From: Shewanella subflava
GTDB taxonomy: Bacteria > Pseudomonadota > Gammaproteobacteria > Enterobacterales > Shewanellaceae
Length of the DNA stretch: 64,000 nt
Direction of reading: 5' to 3'
Assembly: GCF_025971955.1 (NCBI RefSeq)
Contig: NZ_JAPDMX010000026.1
Coordinates: 1 to 64,000 of the forward strand
The translations under genes were made by a program, and so were the position numbers. Position 1 is the first letter of the stretch. Each line of letters opens with the position of its first letter. Below the pieces are notes generated by a model that searched no databases, was not told the origin of the DNA, and saw only the letters and a program-made list of their open reading frames with translations. This document shows positions 51,171-63,219 of the stretch, one piece after another.

Positions 51171-52538
51171 TTAGTTTACCGCAGCCAATTTGGCAAAGTA
51201 CTTCTTTGAAGCCTCTCTCACTTTTGGCGCTAATAAGATAGCCGATGTCATTGTAGGTATTGCCATTAATGCATAAGCTGCATCAATGATATTAACAATT
51301 TCCTGCAAGCTTGCCGTTGCGGCAAATAAAATCGCCAAAAGGTAAAAATACTGATAAAAGCGAATATGACGACGGCCAAATAAAAACGCGAAACACTGAC
51401 CACCGTAAAAAGCTTGGGTAAAGATAGTACTGATACTAAAAAACACCACACACAAAATCAGTAAATAAGGCCCAACACCAGGCATAGTGACACTAAACGC
51501 CTGAGCCGATAAATTAACCCCTTCAGACTCAGTTCCTTGCCAAACACCTGATATCAAAATAATCATTGCCGTTGCAGTACACACCATTAAAGTGTCAATA
51601 GCAGGACCAAGCATTGCCACTAAACCTTCTTTAACAGGTTCATTCGTTTTAGCACTGCCATGGGCCATCACCTCCGTACCTATTCCCGCTTCATTTGAAA
51701 ACGCTGCGCGACGAATACCAATTAACATTGTGCCTAAAATACCACCGCCAACCGAGTTTAATGAAAATGCTTCAGTAAAAATAAGCGCAAAGTAACCAGG
51801 TATATCAGCTAAATTGGTCGCTATAACATAAAAAGCACAGCTCATATAAATGAAGATCATCAAAGGCACAATTTTTGATGCCACGGTGGCAATACGTTTG
51901 ATCCCACCTAAAATCACACTCGCCACAATCAACATCACAATGATCCCTAAGCCCAAATCCACCATAAAGGTAGATTGATCTGAGGGAAAATAACCCGGTT
52001 TAACAATTAGCCATTCACGAATAATCTGCACTAATTGATTTGAGTTAAATAAAGGAAAGTTCCCCACTAGGCCCACTACACAAAAAAATACTGCCAAAAA
52101 ATGCCATTTTTTAGCCAATCCTTGGGTAATAATGTACATAGGTCCACCTTGTACATCACCGTTTTCATCTTTTCCGCGGTACATAATGGCTAAAGTACAG
52201 GTAAAAAATTTAGTTGCCATACCCACTATCGCGCTAATCCACATCCAAAAAATAGCACCTGGTCCCCCCACCATAATAGCCACTGCCACACTGCCTATAT
52301 TCCCCATCCCCACAGTGCCAGCCATAGCACTCGAAAGTGCGCCAGCATGGCTAATATGACCTTCTGCACCGTCATCTGGATATTTGCCCCTAACAATATT
52401 AATGGCGTGACCAATATAACGAAAAGGCACAAAACGAGAGTAAATCAGGAAGAATAATCCGCCACCCACAAGTAGAATAAGCATATGTGGGCCCCAAGCC
52501 ATATCGGCAAGTTGCTGAGTCAGTTCAACTAAAGTCAT
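51171..52538 (-). CDS. AGCS-family sodium/alanine (or glycine) symporter
   Basis: A 455-residue inner-membrane transporter with about ten to eleven membrane segments. Family markers are the GALSSAMAGTVGMGNIGSVAVAI region (shown here in part, AMAGTVGMGNIG), GGPGAIFWMWISAIVGMATKF, RAAFSNEAGIGTEVMAHG and FSTIFTQAFYGGQC-like STIFTQAFYGGQ. It imports a small neutral amino acid with Na+. The start at 52538 (MTLVELTQQLADMAWG) is preferred to the longer frame from 52601, since homologues begin near there. It is a single gene, divergent from mioC. Confidence 0.93.
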   Translation of the reverse strand: MTLVELTQQLADMAWGPHMLILLVGGGLFFLIYSRFVPFRYIGHAINIVRGKYPDDGAEGHISHAGALSSAMAGTVGMGNIGSVAVAIMVGGPGAIFWMWISAIVGMATKFFTCTLAIMYRGKDENGDVQGGPMYIITQGLAKKWHFLAVFFCVVGLVGNFPLFNSNQLVQIIREWLIVKPGYFPSDQSTFMVDLGLGIIVMLIVASVILGGIKRIATVASKIVPLMIFIYMSCAFYVIATNLADIPGYFALIFTEAFSLNSVGGGILGTMLIGIRRAAFSNEAGIGTEVMAHGSAKTNEPVKEGLVAMLGPAIDTLMVCTATAMIILISGVWQGTESEGVNLSAQAFSVTMPGVGPYLLILCVVFFSISTIFTQAFYGGQCFAFLFGRRHIRFYQYFYLLAILFAATASLQEIVNIIDAAYALMAIPTMTSAILLAPKVREASKKYFAKLAAVN

Positions 52539-52661
52539 AAAAATGTTACTAAATTGTAAATTGGTTAAGCTAAAACTACTGAGTAACAACACAAGGTGCA
52601 ATGAAAAATTCGTGTTTATGGGGCAAAATAGTTCAATATCTTCAATATTTTCGGAGTAAAA

Positions 52662-53105
52662 ATGGCAAATATAGCGTTATTAGTCGGCACAACATTAGGT
52701 GGTACAGAGTATATCGCTGACGATCTTGCTGCCCAATTAGTGGCAAAAGGTCATCAAACAAGCGTAATGTTAGACCCTAATTTGGCTGAATTAGCAGATT
52801 ATCCATTGTGGATCTTAGTGTGTTCGACCCATGGAGCGGGCGATCTACCCGATAATATTCAGCCTTTTTACAAACAATTGCTGCTTGAAAATCCCGATCT
52901 CAGCCAGTATCAGTTCGCTTTATGTGCAATTGGCGATTCCAGTTACGATACATTCTGCCAAGGGCCTGAAAAATTAATCTCCCTCTTTGAAGCAGCAGGA
53001 GCAAAAGCATTTGTGGATAAGATCCAAATTGATGTACAACACGATCCCATTCCTGAAGAGCCCGCTTTATCATGGTTATCTGAGTGGCAAGATCAGATCA
53101 TATAG
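52662..53105 (+). CDS. mioC: MioC flavodoxin-like protein
   Basis: A 147-residue FMN-binding flavodoxin-fold protein: phosphate loop TTLGGTEYIAD, CSTHGAGDLPDN and GDSSYDTFCQGP are the three FMN loops. MioC has been linked to biotin synthase activity in E. coli. Its main interest is position: its transcript runs into oriC, as in E. coli, where mioC transcription can affect initiation. Two GATC sites lie in its last codons. Confidence 0.96.
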   Translation: MANIALLVGTTLGGTEYIADDLAAQLVAKGHQTSVMLDPNLAELADYPLWILVCSTHGAGDLPDNIQPFYKQLLLENPDLSQYQFALCAIGDSSYDTFCQGPEKLISLFEAAGAKAFVDKIQIDVQHDPIPEEPALSWLSEWQDQII

Positions 53106-53560
53106 ATCCTGCTAAGGATAATATTGTGATAAAAGATCATTAACCCACACTTTAGATCCAGTTTATCCACAAAATATCATTTTTATTTATAACTTTGTGG
53201 ATAAGCTATTATTTTATGCGATCATAACTCTGTATTGTTCACCACCCGATCTTGAAGAAGATCCCCCCTGTGGATAACCATGCGATCTACCCACATGTTA
53301 TATCAGGTTTGATCGCGAACAGATCACAGGATTAAGATCGTGTAACACACTAATTATTATTAATAATTATCGTTACCCACAGATATTGACGATCTTAATA
53401 GTAAACATAATAAGAAGATCTATATAAAGATCTTAAGATCTTTTACTCAAGCCACTTTGGATCAAACAAGCAAAAATGATCTTTCATGATCAGCCCTGCA
53501 AATGCTAAAATGATCTGCTCAATTTGAACTCGACTGATCATCGACTCAAACTGAAGAATC
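53106..53560. other. oriC: Chromosomal replication origin oriC
   Basis: The non-coding mioC-mnmG interval has three perfect DnaA boxes: TTATCCACA at 53163-53171 and TGTGGATAA at 53196-53204 and 53269-53277. A one-mismatch box TTACCCACA is at 53373-53381. There are 21 GATC Dam sites from 53091 to 53539. On the mnmG side, 53414-53446 is an AT-rich cluster with three AGATCT/AAGATC units like the 13-mers of E. coli's unwinding element. Order (mioC, DnaA boxes, AT-rich 13-mers, mnmG) is that of E. coli oriC. No gene lies in 53106-53612. Confidence 0.92.
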
Positions 53561-53612
53561 TTTTTACTCCCTTTATTTTTGAATAAATAAAATTAGCTAA
53601 CGTAGGTCCAAG

Positions 53613-55502
53613 ATGCATTTTCATGAACGGTTTGATGTAATTGTTGTTGGTGGTGGTCATGCCGGAACTGAAGCGGCACTTGCAGCTGCAAGAATGGGGT
53701 CAAAAACCTTATTGCTAACGCACAATATCGATACTCTAGGACAAATGTCCTGTAATCCAGCGATTGGTGGTATTGGTAAAGGTCATTTAGTCAAAGAGAT
53801 CGACGCCTTAGGCGGCTCAATGGCAATTGCAACTGACTACGCAGGTATTCAATTTAGAACATTAAATTCGAGTAAAGGACCAGCGGTACGAGCAACACGG
53901 GCTCAAGCTGACCGCGCTTTGTATCGTCAAAAAATACAACAAATACTTCAAAATCAAGTTAATTTACGTATATTCCAACAAGCTGTAGATGACTTAGTTG
54001 TTGAAAATAATAAAGTTGTTGGTGTAGTTACCCAAATGGGATTGGCATTTGAAGCACCCGCTGTAGTACTTACTACAGGCACATTTTTAAGCGGTAAAAT
54101 TCACATCGGTTTACAAAATTACAGCGGTGGTCGTGCTGGAGATCCACCGGCTATCGCATTAGCTCACCGTTTACGTGAATTACCAATACGTGTTGGCCGA
54201 TTAAAAACCGGTACTCCACCACGTATTGATGCCAACACCATAGATTTTGACCAAATGACAGAGCAAAAAGGTGACACTCCTTTGCCTGTTATGTCTTTTT
54301 TGGGCGATGTAAGCCAGCATCCTAAGCAAATTTCGTGTTACATCACGCACACTAACGAAAAAACCCATGACATTATTCGTGGTGGATTAGACAGAAGTCC
54401 GATGTACTCTGGTGTTATCGAAGGCATTGGTCCAAGATATTGTCCATCGATTGAAGACAAAATCCACCGCTTTGCAGACAAATCCTCACATCAAATATTT
54501 ATTGAACCTGAAGGATTAACAACCAACGAAATTTATCCAAATGGTATTTCAACCAGCTTGCCGTTTGATGTTCAGTTGAATTTGGTTCGATCGATCAAAG
54601 GCATGGAAAATGCTGAGATCGTTCGTCCTGGCTATGCAATTGAATATGATTATTTTGATCCACGAGATCTTAAAAACTCATTAGAGACTAAAGCAATCAA
54701 TGGGTTGTTCTTTGCTGGACAAATCAATGGTACAACTGGCTATGAAGAAGCTGGCGCACAAGGTTTACTTGCGGGGATGAATGCAAGCTTACAAGTTCAA
54801 GGTAAAGATAGCTGGTGCCCACGTCGTGATGAAGCTTATCTTGGTGTTTTAGTTGATGATTTATCAACTTTAGGCACTAAAGAACCCTACAGAATGTTCA
54901 CTAGTCGAGCAGAATATCGCTTACTACTTCGTGAAGATAATGCCGATTTACGATTAACTGAAAAAGGTCGTGAGCTTGGGTTAGTTGATGACGAACGTTG
55001 GGCTAAATTCAGTGAAAAACGTGAGTCTATCGAATTAGAACTGCAGCGTTTACGTAGCCAATGGGTACACCCTAATTCACCGTTACTTGATGTATTAAAT
55101 CCACATTTAAATACCCCAATTTCACGGGAAGCTAAATTTGAAGATTTATTGCGTCGTCCAGAAATGGATTATTCAAAATTAATGTCTTTAGAAGGCTTTG
55201 GTCCAGGACTAGAAGATCCTCGCGCAGCAGAACAGGTGCAGATACAGGTTAAATATTCTGGTTATATTCAACGTCAACAAGATGAAGTTGATAAAGCCAT
55301 TCGACATGAAAACTCATTATTACCTTTGGATCTGGATTATCAAGAGGTTCCTGGGTTATCAAATGAAGTGATCGCGAAGTTGAATAACCATAAACCTGAT
55401 ACAGTAGGCCAGGCATCTCGAATTTCGGGTATTACACCGGCGGCAATCTCAATTTTGTTGGTGCATTTGAAAAAACGCGGTTTATTAAGAAAAACGGCAT
55501 AA
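53613..55502 (+). CDS. mnmG: tRNA U34 modification enzyme MnmG
   Basis: MnmG (GidA) is the FAD- and NADH-dependent partner of MnmE in U34 modification. The 629-residue protein has the N-terminal dinucleotide motif [43 protein letters not shown] split across conserved blocks, [32 protein letters not shown] and a helical C-terminal domain. Length matches E. coli (629). It begins right of oriC with CTAACGTAGG-like upstream sequence; rsmG follows after 113 bp. Confidence 0.98.
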   Translation: MHFHERFDVIVVGGGHAGTEAALAAARMGSKTLLLTHNIDTLGQMSCNPAIGGIGKGHLVKEIDALGGSMAIATDYAGIQFRTLNSSKGPAVRATRAQADRALYRQKIQQILQNQVNLRIFQQAVDDLVVENNKVVGVVTQMGLAFEAPAVVLTTGTFLSGKIHIGLQNYSGGRAGDPPAIALAHRLRELPIRVGRLKTGTPPRIDANTIDFDQMTEQKGDTPLPVMSFLGDVSQHPKQISCYITHTNEKTHDIIRGGLDRSPMYSGVIEGIGPRYCPSIEDKIHRFADKSSHQIFIEPEGLTTNEIYPNGISTSLPFDVQLNLVRSIKGMENAEIVRPGYAIEYDYFDPRDLKNSLETKAINGLFFAGQINGTTGYEEAGAQGLLAGMNASLQVQGKDSWCPRRDEAYLGVLVDDLSTLGTKEPYRMFTSRAEYRLLLREDNADLRLTEKGRELGLVDDERWAKFSEKRESIELELQRLRSQWVHPNSPLLDVLNPHLNTPISREAKFEDLLRRPEMDYSKLMSLEGFGPGLEDPRAAEQVQIQVKYSGYIQRQQDEVDKAIRHENSLLPLDLDYQEVPGLSNEVIAKLNNHKPDTVGQASRISGITPAAISILLVHLKKRGLLRKTA

Positions 55503-55531
55503 AATTAAACAAACTGATCGAACTCAATAAT

Positions 55532-55555
55532 AAGGGGAGCCATAAGGCTTCCCTT
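55532..55555 (+). terminator. Hairpin between mnmG and rsmG
   Basis: AAGGGGAGCC (55532-55541) and GGCTTCCCTT (55546-55555) form a 10-bp stem with one G-T wobble and a 4-base loop. The following sequence has only TTTT a few bases on, so it may be a partial terminator or RNA-stability element. Confidence 0.45.
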
Positions 55556-55615
55556 AGTGCTTTTACGGCTTCATAATAACGAAGCTTATCGTGTTAAATT
55601 AAAGAGGCATTATCT

Positions 55616-56236
55616 GTGTTAGCAGCTCAACTTAGTGATTATTTAGCTGAAATGGACATTTCAGCAACTGAATTACAGCAAAAACAACTTGTTGGCTTTG
55701 TTGAAATGCTTAATAAATGGAATAAAGCGTATAATTTAACCTCAGTGCGCTCACCTGAACAAATGTTAATCCGCCATGTGATGGACAGTTTGGTTGTATC
55801 CCCTTATCTTGAAGGTCAGCGGTTTATTGATGTCGGAACGGGCCCTGGACTACCAGGTATTCCCTTAGCGATTTTAAATCCTGATAAAGAATTTGTATTA
55901 TTAGACAGTTTAGGGAAGCGGATCCGTTTTCAAAAACAGGTACAGTTTGAGTTAAAAATTAATAACTTTACCTCGATAGAAAGTCGGGTTGAAGCTTATC
56001 AACCGGAACAAAAGTTTGATGGCGTATTAAGCCGAGCGTTCGCCTCGATTGCTGACATGTTGAATTGGTGTCATCACTTACCTAAAGAAAATGGCCTATT
56101 TTATGCCTTAAAAGGTCAATTGACTGCAGCTGAACTCACGGCAATACCAGCAGAGTTTACACTTGTTGATACCATTACATTAGAAGTACCAAAACTTGAA
56201 GAACAGCGACATTTATTAAAATTGGTAAAAGTGTAA
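55616..56236 (+). CDS. rsmG: 16S rRNA m7G527 methyltransferase RsmG
   Basis: RsmG (GidB) methylates N7 of G527 in 16S rRNA. The 206-residue protein has the SAM-binding motif [17 protein letters not shown] near residue 68, [12 protein letters not shown], and [13 protein letters not shown]. The start is GTG at 55616, preceded by AGAGG. It is followed 56 bp later by parA, the conserved gidA-gidB-parA-parB order. Confidence 0.97.
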   Translation: MLAAQLSDYLAEMDISATELQQKQLVGFVEMLNKWNKAYNLTSVRSPEQMLIRHVMDSLVVSPYLEGQRFIDVGTGPGLPGIPLAILNPDKEFVLLDSLGKRIRFQKQVQFELKINNFTSIESRVEAYQPEQKFDGVLSRAFASIADMLNWCHHLPKENGLFYALKGQLTAAELTAIPAEFTLVDTITLEVPKLEEQRHLLKLVKV

Positions 56237-56292
56237 TACTCACCAGCGAAATACGTATACCGGACATCAATAATCATAAACAGGATGACATT

Positions 56293-57081
56293 GTGGGTAA
56301 AATCATTGCCGTAGCTAACCAAAAAGGTGGCGTAGGAAAAACAACAACTTGCGTAAATTTAGCCGCATCACTTGCCGCCACTAAGCGTAAAGTGTTGTTG
56401 ATTGATTTAGATCCTCAAGGTAATGCCACTATGGGCAGCGGAGTTGATAAATACGAAGTCGAAAATACTGCGTATGAATTATTGGTTGAAGAAAAACCTT
56501 TTGAAGAGATAGTGATCAAAAATACTGCGGGTAAATATGATCTGATTGCTGGCAACGGTGATGTGACTGCTGCTGAGATCAAATTAATGGAGTTTTATGC
56601 CCGAGAGATCCGTTTACGAAATGCATTAGCCCCTATCAGGGATCAATACGATTATATTTTCATTGATTGTCCGCCCTCATTAAACATGCTGACGGTAAAT
56701 GCCATGTCTGCAGCTGATTCAGTACTTGTGCCTATGCAATGTGAATATTATGCATTGGAAGGCCTTACTGCGTTGATTGATACCATAACCAAATTGGGTG
56801 CGATGGTTAATCCAACGCTGACAATCGAAGGGATCTTACGTACCATGTATGACCCACGTAATCGATTGTCAAATGATGTGTCAGATCAATTAAAACAGCA
56901 TTTTGGTGAGAAAGTGTATCGCACCGTGATCCCTAGAAATATTCGTTTAGCTGAAGCGCCAAGTTTTGGAGCACCCGCCATGTATTATGATAAAAGCAGT
57001 GCCGGCGCAAAGGCATACTTGGCCTTAGCGGGTGAAATTATTCGCCGCGCAGAACAGCAAACACCCATTCAAGAAGCGTAG
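56293..57081 (+). CDS. parA: Chromosome partitioning ATPase ParA
   Basis: A 262-residue Walker-type ATPase (ParA/Soj) that drives origin segregation with ParB. Deviant Walker [16 protein letters not shown] is near residue 11, [11 protein letters not shown] near residue 38, and Walker [14 protein letters not shown] near residue 120. Chromosomal type: no N-terminal DNA-binding extension. The start is GTG at 56293. parB follows after 9 bp. Confidence 0.97.
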   Translation: MGKIIAVANQKGGVGKTTTCVNLAASLAATKRKVLLIDLDPQGNATMGSGVDKYEVENTAYELLVEEKPFEEIVIKNTAGKYDLIAGNGDVTAAEIKLMEFYAREIRLRNALAPIRDQYDYIFIDCPPSLNMLTVNAMSAADSVLVPMQCEYYALEGLTALIDTITKLGAMVNPTLTIEGILRTMYDPRNRLSNDVSDQLKQHFGEKVYRTVIPRNIRLAEAPSFGAPAMYYDKSSAGAKAYLALAGEIIRRAEQQTPIQEA

Positions 57082-57090
57082 GATTAAACA

Positions 57091-57969
57091 ATGACGGTAA
57101 AAAAACGCGGTTTAGGTAAAGGACTGGATGCCTTACTGAGCCATAGCAATGCAGCAAGTCGAAAATCTGATACTCAGCAACCTGAAAATACAATCGACAA
57201 TGAATTAATTCATCTTGATTTAGACTTATTGCAACCTGGCAAATATCAACCGCGTAAGGATATGTCACCTGAAGCGTTAGAAGAATTGGCTGAATCAATT
57301 CGTTCTCAGGGGATTATTCAACCGATTGTTGTACGTAAAGTCTCTGAGTTTAAATATGAAATTATTGCCGGAGAACGTCGTTGGCGAGCCGCTCAACTTG
57401 CTAAGTTAGATAAAGTCCCTTGTTTAGTTAAACAGGTTGCAGATGATGCCGCAGTGGCAATCGCTTTGATTGAAAATATTCAACGTGAAGATTTGAATGC
57501 GATGGAAGAAGCCATCGCATTACAGCGTTTATTAACCGAGTTTGAATTAACCCACCAACAAGTCGCCGATGCGGTTGGTAAATCACGTGTATCAGTATCG
57601 AATTTATTACGTTTAAATAGTTTAAATGAGCCGGTAAAACGTTTATTAGAGTACGGTGATATTGACATGGGACATGCGCGTGCACTGCTTGCTATTGAGG
57701 GCGACGAGCAAACCAATCTGGCCAGATTAGTGGCTTCAAAAGAAATGACTGTTCGTGAAACAGAACGACTAGTCAATAAAGCGTTAAATCCGCTTAAAAC
57801 CCCTGAAACTTCACCTAAAGATCACGATGTAAGCCGCTTGGAGCAACAGTTAATTGAGAAATTAGGCGCTAAAGTTGCTATCAATCATGGCGCTAAAGGC
57901 AAAGGAAAAATTGTAATTAATTACCAAAACCTCGCTGAATTAGATGGTATTCTCAATAAAATTCACTAA
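57091..57969 (+). CDS. parB: Chromosome partitioning protein ParB
   Basis: A 292-residue ParB/Spo0J CTPase clamp that loads at parS. N-terminal GLGKGLDALLS, the ParB N-domain motifs YQPRKD and IIAGERRWRAAQLA (CTP-binding), the helix-turn-helix THQQVADAVGKSRVSVSNLLRL, and a C-terminal dimerisation domain are visible. It is co-transcribed with parA. Its likely targets are the parS sites at 26541, 31036, 29759 and 39479, all left of oriC. Confidence 0.97.
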   Translation: MTVKKRGLGKGLDALLSHSNAASRKSDTQQPENTIDNELIHLDLDLLQPGKYQPRKDMSPEALEELAESIRSQGIIQPIVVRKVSEFKYEIIAGERRWRAAQLAKLDKVPCLVKQVADDAAVAIALIENIQREDLNAMEEAIALQRLLTEFELTHQQVADAVGKSRVSVSNLLRLNSLNEPVKRLLEYGDIDMGHARALLAIEGDEQTNLARLVASKEMTVRETERLVNKALNPLKTPETSPKDHDVSRLEQQLIEKLGAKVAINHGAKGKGKIVINYQNLAELDGILNKIH

Positions 57970-58080
57970 ATTTTAACAAAATTTCATTTCATCAGTAAGT
58001 TTGTGACACAGCTATATTTTTTGTTTTCGCAGTTCTAGATGCAAATCACCTTTAAAATAGCTGTTTTACACTCATCAAAG

Positions 58081-58108
58081 TTGCAAACAAAGCGCGAAAA
58101 GGTATACT
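58081..58108 (+). promoter_or_regulatory. atp operon promoter
   Basis: TTGCAA (58081-58086) and TATACT (58103-58108) are separated by 16 bp, about 85 bp before atpI in the 57970-58194 gap. The gap shows nothing else I can support. Confidence 0.6.
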
Positions 58109-58194
58109 TTGCAGGCTTTTTGTAAGTTAAGGCTGGGTTAATAAAGTTAATCTAGACTTATGCCCGCAAAAAGCACGAATGCGGAGAGAGAAAA

Positions 58195-58578
58195 TTGAGT
58201 AATGTTTTAGCGCGTCGTGGCCGAAAATCAGCTTATAAATTAGTGATCATTCAGGCGGCGATAGTTGGGGTAACTTCAATTTTACTTTTCGCTCTGTGGG
58301 GCTTTCAGTATGGGCTTTCTGCTTTTGCAGGAGGTGTTATTGCTGTATTGCCTAATTTTGTATTCGCAACCCTAGCCTTTTCCCATGCGGGGGCAAGTGC
58401 GTCAGGAAAAGTCGTTCAAGCGTTTTTTCTGGGGGAAGCGGTAAAGTTGCTGCTTACCATTGTATTGTTTGCTATTGCTTTTGGTCTGTTGGATGTGGTG
58501 TTTGCACCACTATTTGCAACCTACGCGTTAGGATTATTAGTACCTTGGGCAGTCCCTTTATACTTCAAGCAAAATTAA
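58195..58578 (+). CDS. atpI: ATP synthase subunit I
   Basis: A 127-residue membrane protein with four predicted membrane segments (for example IIQAAIVGVTSILLFALWG and AFAGGVIAVLPNFVFATLAF). It helps assemble the c-ring in some bacteria and is the usual first gene of the atp operon. The start appears to be TTG at 58195, with GGAGAGAG upstream. atpB follows 12 bp after its stop. Confidence 0.88.
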   Translation: MSNVLARRGRKSAYKLVIIQAAIVGVTSILLFALWGFQYGLSAFAGGVIAVLPNFVFATLAFSHAGASASGKVVQAFFLGEAVKLLLTIVLFAIAFGLLDVVFAPLFATYALGLLVPWAVPLYFKQN

Positions 58579-59412
<834 letters not shown>

Positions 59413-59431
59413 TTTAGACATTGATAATTAG

Positions 59432-59704
<273 letters not shown>

Positions 59705-59731
59705 TCTAGCACCCTGTAAGGAGTTGACGTT

Positions 59732-60202
59732 ATGAGTATTAACGCTACCCTGCTAGGCCAAGCAATATCTTTTGCGCTCTTTGTGTGGTTCTGCATGAAG
59801 TTTGTATGGCCGCCGTTGATGAATGCAATCGAAGAGCGCCAAAAGAAGATTGCTGATGGTCTGGCTGATGCCGGCCGTGCTGCAAAAGATCTAGAGTTAG
59901 CTCAAGCGAAAGCTACTGAGCAACTTAAAGACGCTAAAGCAACTGCTAACGAAATTATTGAGCAAGCTAACAAGCGCAAAGCTCAAATCGTTGAAGAAGC
60001 AAAAGCTGAAGCCGATGCTGAGCGGGCTAAAATTGTCGCTCAGGGTAAAGCAGAAATTGAGAACGAACGTAATCGCGTAAAAGATGACTTGCGTAAGCAA
60101 GTTGCTGCTCTAGCCATTATTGGCGCTGAGAAGATTCTTGAACGTTCGATTGACCCAGCCGCCCACAGTGACATAGTTAATAAACTTGTTGCTGAAATTT
60201 GA
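59732..60202 (+). CDS. atpF: ATP synthase F0 subunit b
   Basis: The 156-residue peripheral stalk subunit: one N-terminal membrane helix ([21 protein letters not shown], here abbreviated to its core) followed by a long Ala/Lys/Glu-rich coiled coil (about 35-140) that reaches F1 and binds delta. Length equals E. coli b (156). Confidence 0.98.
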   Translation: MSINATLLGQAISFALFVWFCMKFVWPPLMNAIEERQKKIADGLADAGRAAKDLELAQAKATEQLKDAKATANEIIEQANKRKAQIVEEAKAEADAERAKIVAQGKAEIENERNRVKDDLRKQVAALAIIGAEKILERSIDPAAHSDIVNKLVAEI

Positions 60203-60217
60203 TAAGGGAGTTGAGTA

Positions 60218-60751
60218 ATGGCTGAATTAAGCACCATCGCTCGCCCTTACGCAAAGGCAGCTTTTGATTTTGCAGTTGAACATAAAGCAGTAGAAAGTTG
60301 GACAGAAATGTTAACTTTCGCCTCATTGGTGACTGAAAACGAATCAATGAAACCATTGCTTGATGGCACTCTAGCAAGTGCAGAACTAGCTTCACTATTT
60401 ATCAAAGTATGTGGTGAGCAAGTCAATGAGCAAGGTCAAAACCTGATAAAGGTAATGGCTGAAAACGGTCGTTTAGGGATACTGCCTACAGTGTCTCTAC
60501 TTTTTGCTGAATACCGCAATGAGTGGGCCAAAGAAGTAGAAGCTGATGTGGTTTCTGCTACTGAGCTAAGCGCAGAGCAACAACAGCAAATTAGTGTTTC
60601 TTTAGAGAAACGTCTCGCACGCAAAGTTAAGCTGAATTGCAGCATTGATCCATCGCTAATCGGCGGTGTGATAATTAAATCAGGCGACCTAGTCATTGAT
60701 GGCTCGGTAAGCGGTAAGTTATCGCGTTTGTCTGACAAGCTGCAGTCGTAA
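60218..60751 (+). CDS. atpH: ATP synthase F1 subunit delta
   Basis: The 177-residue subunit joining the peripheral stalk to the alpha3beta3 head. N-terminal helical bundle ([18 protein letters not shown]) and the C-terminal signature [22 protein letters not shown] in part are visible. It matches E. coli delta in length (177) and place between atpF and atpA. Confidence 0.97.
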   Translation: MAELSTIARPYAKAAFDFAVEHKAVESWTEMLTFASLVTENESMKPLLDGTLASAELASLFIKVCGEQVNEQGQNLIKVMAENGRLGILPTVSLLFAEYRNEWAKEVEADVVSATELSAEQQQQISVSLEKRLARKVKLNCSIDPSLIGGVIIKSGDLVIDGSVSGKLSRLSDKLQS

Positions 60752-60765
60752 TTGGGAGTTTGAGC

Positions 60766-62307
60766 ATGCAACTGAATTCCACTGAAATCAGCGATCTGAT
60801 TAAGCAGCGGATCGAGCAGTTCGACGTCGTTAGTGAAGCTCGCAACGAAGGTACTATCGTTGCAGTAAGTGACGGCATCATTCGCATTAACGGCCTAGCC
60901 GATGTAATGCAAGGTGAAATGATCGAACTGCCTGGTGGCCGTTTTGCAATCGCGTTGAACTTAGAACGTGATTCTGTCGGTGCCGTAGTAATGGGCCCTT
61001 ATGCTAATTTAGCTGAAGGCGCAAAAGTAAGAACTACTGGTCGTATTCTTGAAGTACCAGTGGGTCGTGGTCTACTTGGCCGCGTTGTTAACACTCTAGG
61101 TGAGCCAATTGACGGAAAAGGACCAATCGACAACGATGGTTTCTCTCCTGTTGAAGTTATTGCTCCAGGTGTTATTGAACGTCAGTCAGTAGATCAACCA
61201 ATCCAAACGGGTTATAAAGCCGTTGATGCCATGATCCCAATCGGTCGTGGACAACGTGAATTGATCATTGGTGACCGTCAAACTGGTAAAACAGCGATGG
61301 CTATCGATGCAATCATCAACCAGAAAGATTCTGGCATTAAGTGTGTATACGTAGCGGTAGGCCAAAAAGCTTCTACCATTGCTAACGTGGTTCGCAAGCT
61401 AGAAGAACATGGTGCATTAGCTAACACTGTTGTTGTGGTTGCATCAGCTTCTGAAGCTGCAGCATTACAATACTTAGCACCTTATTCAGGTTGTTCAATG
61501 GGTGAATACTTCCGTGACCGCGGTGAAGATTCTTTAATCGTATATGATGATTTGTCTAAGCAAGCTGTTGCTTACCGTCAAATTTCATTGCTATTGAAGC
61601 GTCCACCAGGACGTGAAGCATACCCAGGTGACGTATTCTATCTACACTCTCGTTTATTAGAGCGTGCTTCACGCGTAAACGAGCACTATGTAGAAAAGTT
61701 CACTAAAGGTGCAGTAACAGGTAAAACAGGTTCTTTAACCGCATTACCTATTATTGAAACCCAAGCTGGTGACGTATCAGCGTTCGTACCGACCAACGTA
61801 ATTTCTATTACCGATGGTCAGATCTTCCTTGAGACTGACTTGTTTAACTCTGGCTTACGTCCAGCTGTTAACCCAGGTATTTCTGTTTCTCGTGTTGGTG
61901 GTGCAGCGCAGACTAAGATCATCAAGAAACTGTCTGGTGGTATTCGTACCGCACTTGCACAGTATCGAGAGCTTGCAGCGTTCTCACAGTTTGCATCTGA
62001 TTTAGATGATGCAACTCGTGCTCAACTTGAGCATGGTGAGCGAGTAACCGAACTAATGAAGCAAAAGCAATATGCTCCTATGAGCGTTGCTGCCCAAGCT
62101 GTGTCAATTTTCTCAGCTGAAAAAGGCTACCTAAAAGGTGTTGCTTTAAATGAAGTCGGTCGCTTCGAAGCCGCTCTGCTTTCATACATGAACAGTCAAC
62201 ATGCTGACCTAATGAACAACATCAACGCTACTGGCGATTATAACGCTGCTATCGAAGAAGAGTTAAAGGCAGGCATGGACAAGTTCATTGAAACCCAAAC
62301 CTGGTAA
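60766..62307 (+). CDS. atpA: ATP synthase F1 subunit alpha
   Basis: The 513-residue non-catalytic nucleotide-binding subunit. Walker [14 protein letters not shown] is near residue 169, with [12 protein letters not shown] before it, and the family signature [17 protein letters not shown] near residue 365. The start is ATG 60766 because GGGAG lies 7 bp upstream and homologues begin MQLNSTEIS; an in-frame TTG at 60760 is too close to that site. Confidence 0.98.
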   Translation: MQLNSTEISDLIKQRIEQFDVVSEARNEGTIVAVSDGIIRINGLADVMQGEMIELPGGRFAIALNLERDSVGAVVMGPYANLAEGAKVRTTGRILEVPVGRGLLGRVVNTLGEPIDGKGPIDNDGFSPVEVIAPGVIERQSVDQPIQTGYKAVDAMIPIGRGQRELIIGDRQTGKTAMAIDAIINQKDSGIKCVYVAVGQKASTIANVVRKLEEHGALANTVVVVASASEAAALQYLAPYSGCSMGEYFRDRGEDSLIVYDDLSKQAVAYRQISLLLKRPPGREAYPGDVFYLHSRLLERASRVNEHYVEKFTKGAVTGKTGSLTALPIIETQAGDVSAFVPTNVISITDGQIFLETDLFNSGLRPAVNPGISVSRVGGAAQTKIIKKLSGGIRTALAQYRELAAFSQFASDLDDATRAQLEHGERVTELMKQKQYAPMSVAAQAVSIFSAEKGYLKGVALNEVGRFEAALLSYMNSQHADLMNNINATGDYNAAIEEELKAGMDKFIETQTW

Positions 62308-62317
62308 CAATGAACGG

Positions 62318-62333
62318 GGTGCCCGTGGGCACC
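62318..62333 (+). other. Hairpin between atpA and atpG
   Basis: GGTGCCCGTGGGCACC in the short atpA-atpG gap folds into a tight GC-rich stem with a small loop and no T-run. It is better read as an RNA stability or translation-control element than as a terminator. Confidence 0.45.
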
Positions 62334-62358
62334 TCAGGTCCCAGATTGGAGAGTAGAG

Positions 62359-63219
62359 ATGGCCGGCGCTAAAGATATTAAAACCCAGATCGCGAGTATT
62401 AAAAATACTCAGAAGATCACTTCTGCTATGGGAATGGTTGCGACAAGCAAAATGCGCAAAGCGCAGGAACGCATGAAAGCAAGCCGTCCATATGCTGAAA
62501 ATATGCGTAAGGTGATCGGTCACGTCGCGCAAGGTAAGCTCGAGTTTAAACACCCTATTTTAGAGGTGCGAGATGCCAAGCGGGTTGGTTACATTGTTGT
62601 GTCAACCGACCGTGGCCTTTGTGGTGGTTTGAACGTCAACCTGTTCAAAAAGGTTGTGTCAGATCTGAAAAGCTGGAAAAAACAAGGCGCAGAAATTGAG
62701 TTTTGCCCAATTGGTGCCCGTAGTGTTCAGTTTTTCAAAAGCTTTGGTGGTGAAATATCTGCCCACGCATCAGGTTTAGGCGATGCGCCTAAATTAGCCG
62801 ATTTAATCGGTACCGTTCGCGTGATGTTAAAAGCTTACAACGAAGGCAAATTGGATCGTCTGTTTATTGTATTCAACAAATTTGTGAATACCATGACTCA
62901 GACTCCTGTGATCGAGCAACTGCTACCTTTGCCTAAATCGGAAGAAGATGTTGCTAAGTATCCTTGGGATTACATTTACGAGCCTGATCCAAAAGAAATT
63001 TTGGAATTATTGTTAACTCGTTATATAGAATCACAAGTATATCAAGCCGTTGTTGAAAATATTGCCTCTGAACAAGCTGCCCGTATGGTAGCAATGAAGG
63101 CGGCAACCGACAACGCAGGCGAACTAATCAACGATTTGCAATTAGTCTACAACAAAGCCCGTCAGGCTGCGATTACGCAAGAACTGTCGGAAATTGTGTC
63201 AGGCGCTGCAGCGGTTTAG
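62359..63219 (+). CDS. atpG: ATP synthase F1 subunit gamma
   Basis: The 286-residue central rotor shaft. The N-terminal helix [20 protein letters not shown] and the C-terminal helix with the signature [15 protein letters not shown] form the coiled coil; the Rossmann-like middle includes [14 protein letters not shown]. Length is normal. A GC-rich repeat (GGTGCCCGTGGGCACC) lies in the 50-bp gap before it and can fold as a hairpin, perhaps tuning expression relative to atpA. Confidence 0.98.
   Translation: MAGAKDIKTQIASIKNTQKITSAMGMVATSKMRKAQERMKASRPYAENMRKVIGHVAQGKLEFKHPILEVRDAKRVGYIVVSTDRGLCGGLNVNLFKKVVSDLKSWKKQGAEIEFCPIGARSVQFFKSFGGEISAHASGLGDAPKLADLIGTVRVMLKAYNEGKLDRLFIVFNKFVNTMTQTPVIEQLLPLPKSEEDVAKYPWDYIYEPDPKEILELLLTRYIESQVYQAVVENIASEQAARMVAMKAATDNAGELINDLQLVYNKARQAAITQELSEIVSGAAAV

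Noticed and set aside
52539..52661. Glycine riboswitch upstream of the AGCS symporter
   Set aside because: Such riboswitches occur before these genes in some relatives, but the 123-bp gap here is AT-rich and lacks a recognisable aptamer core.
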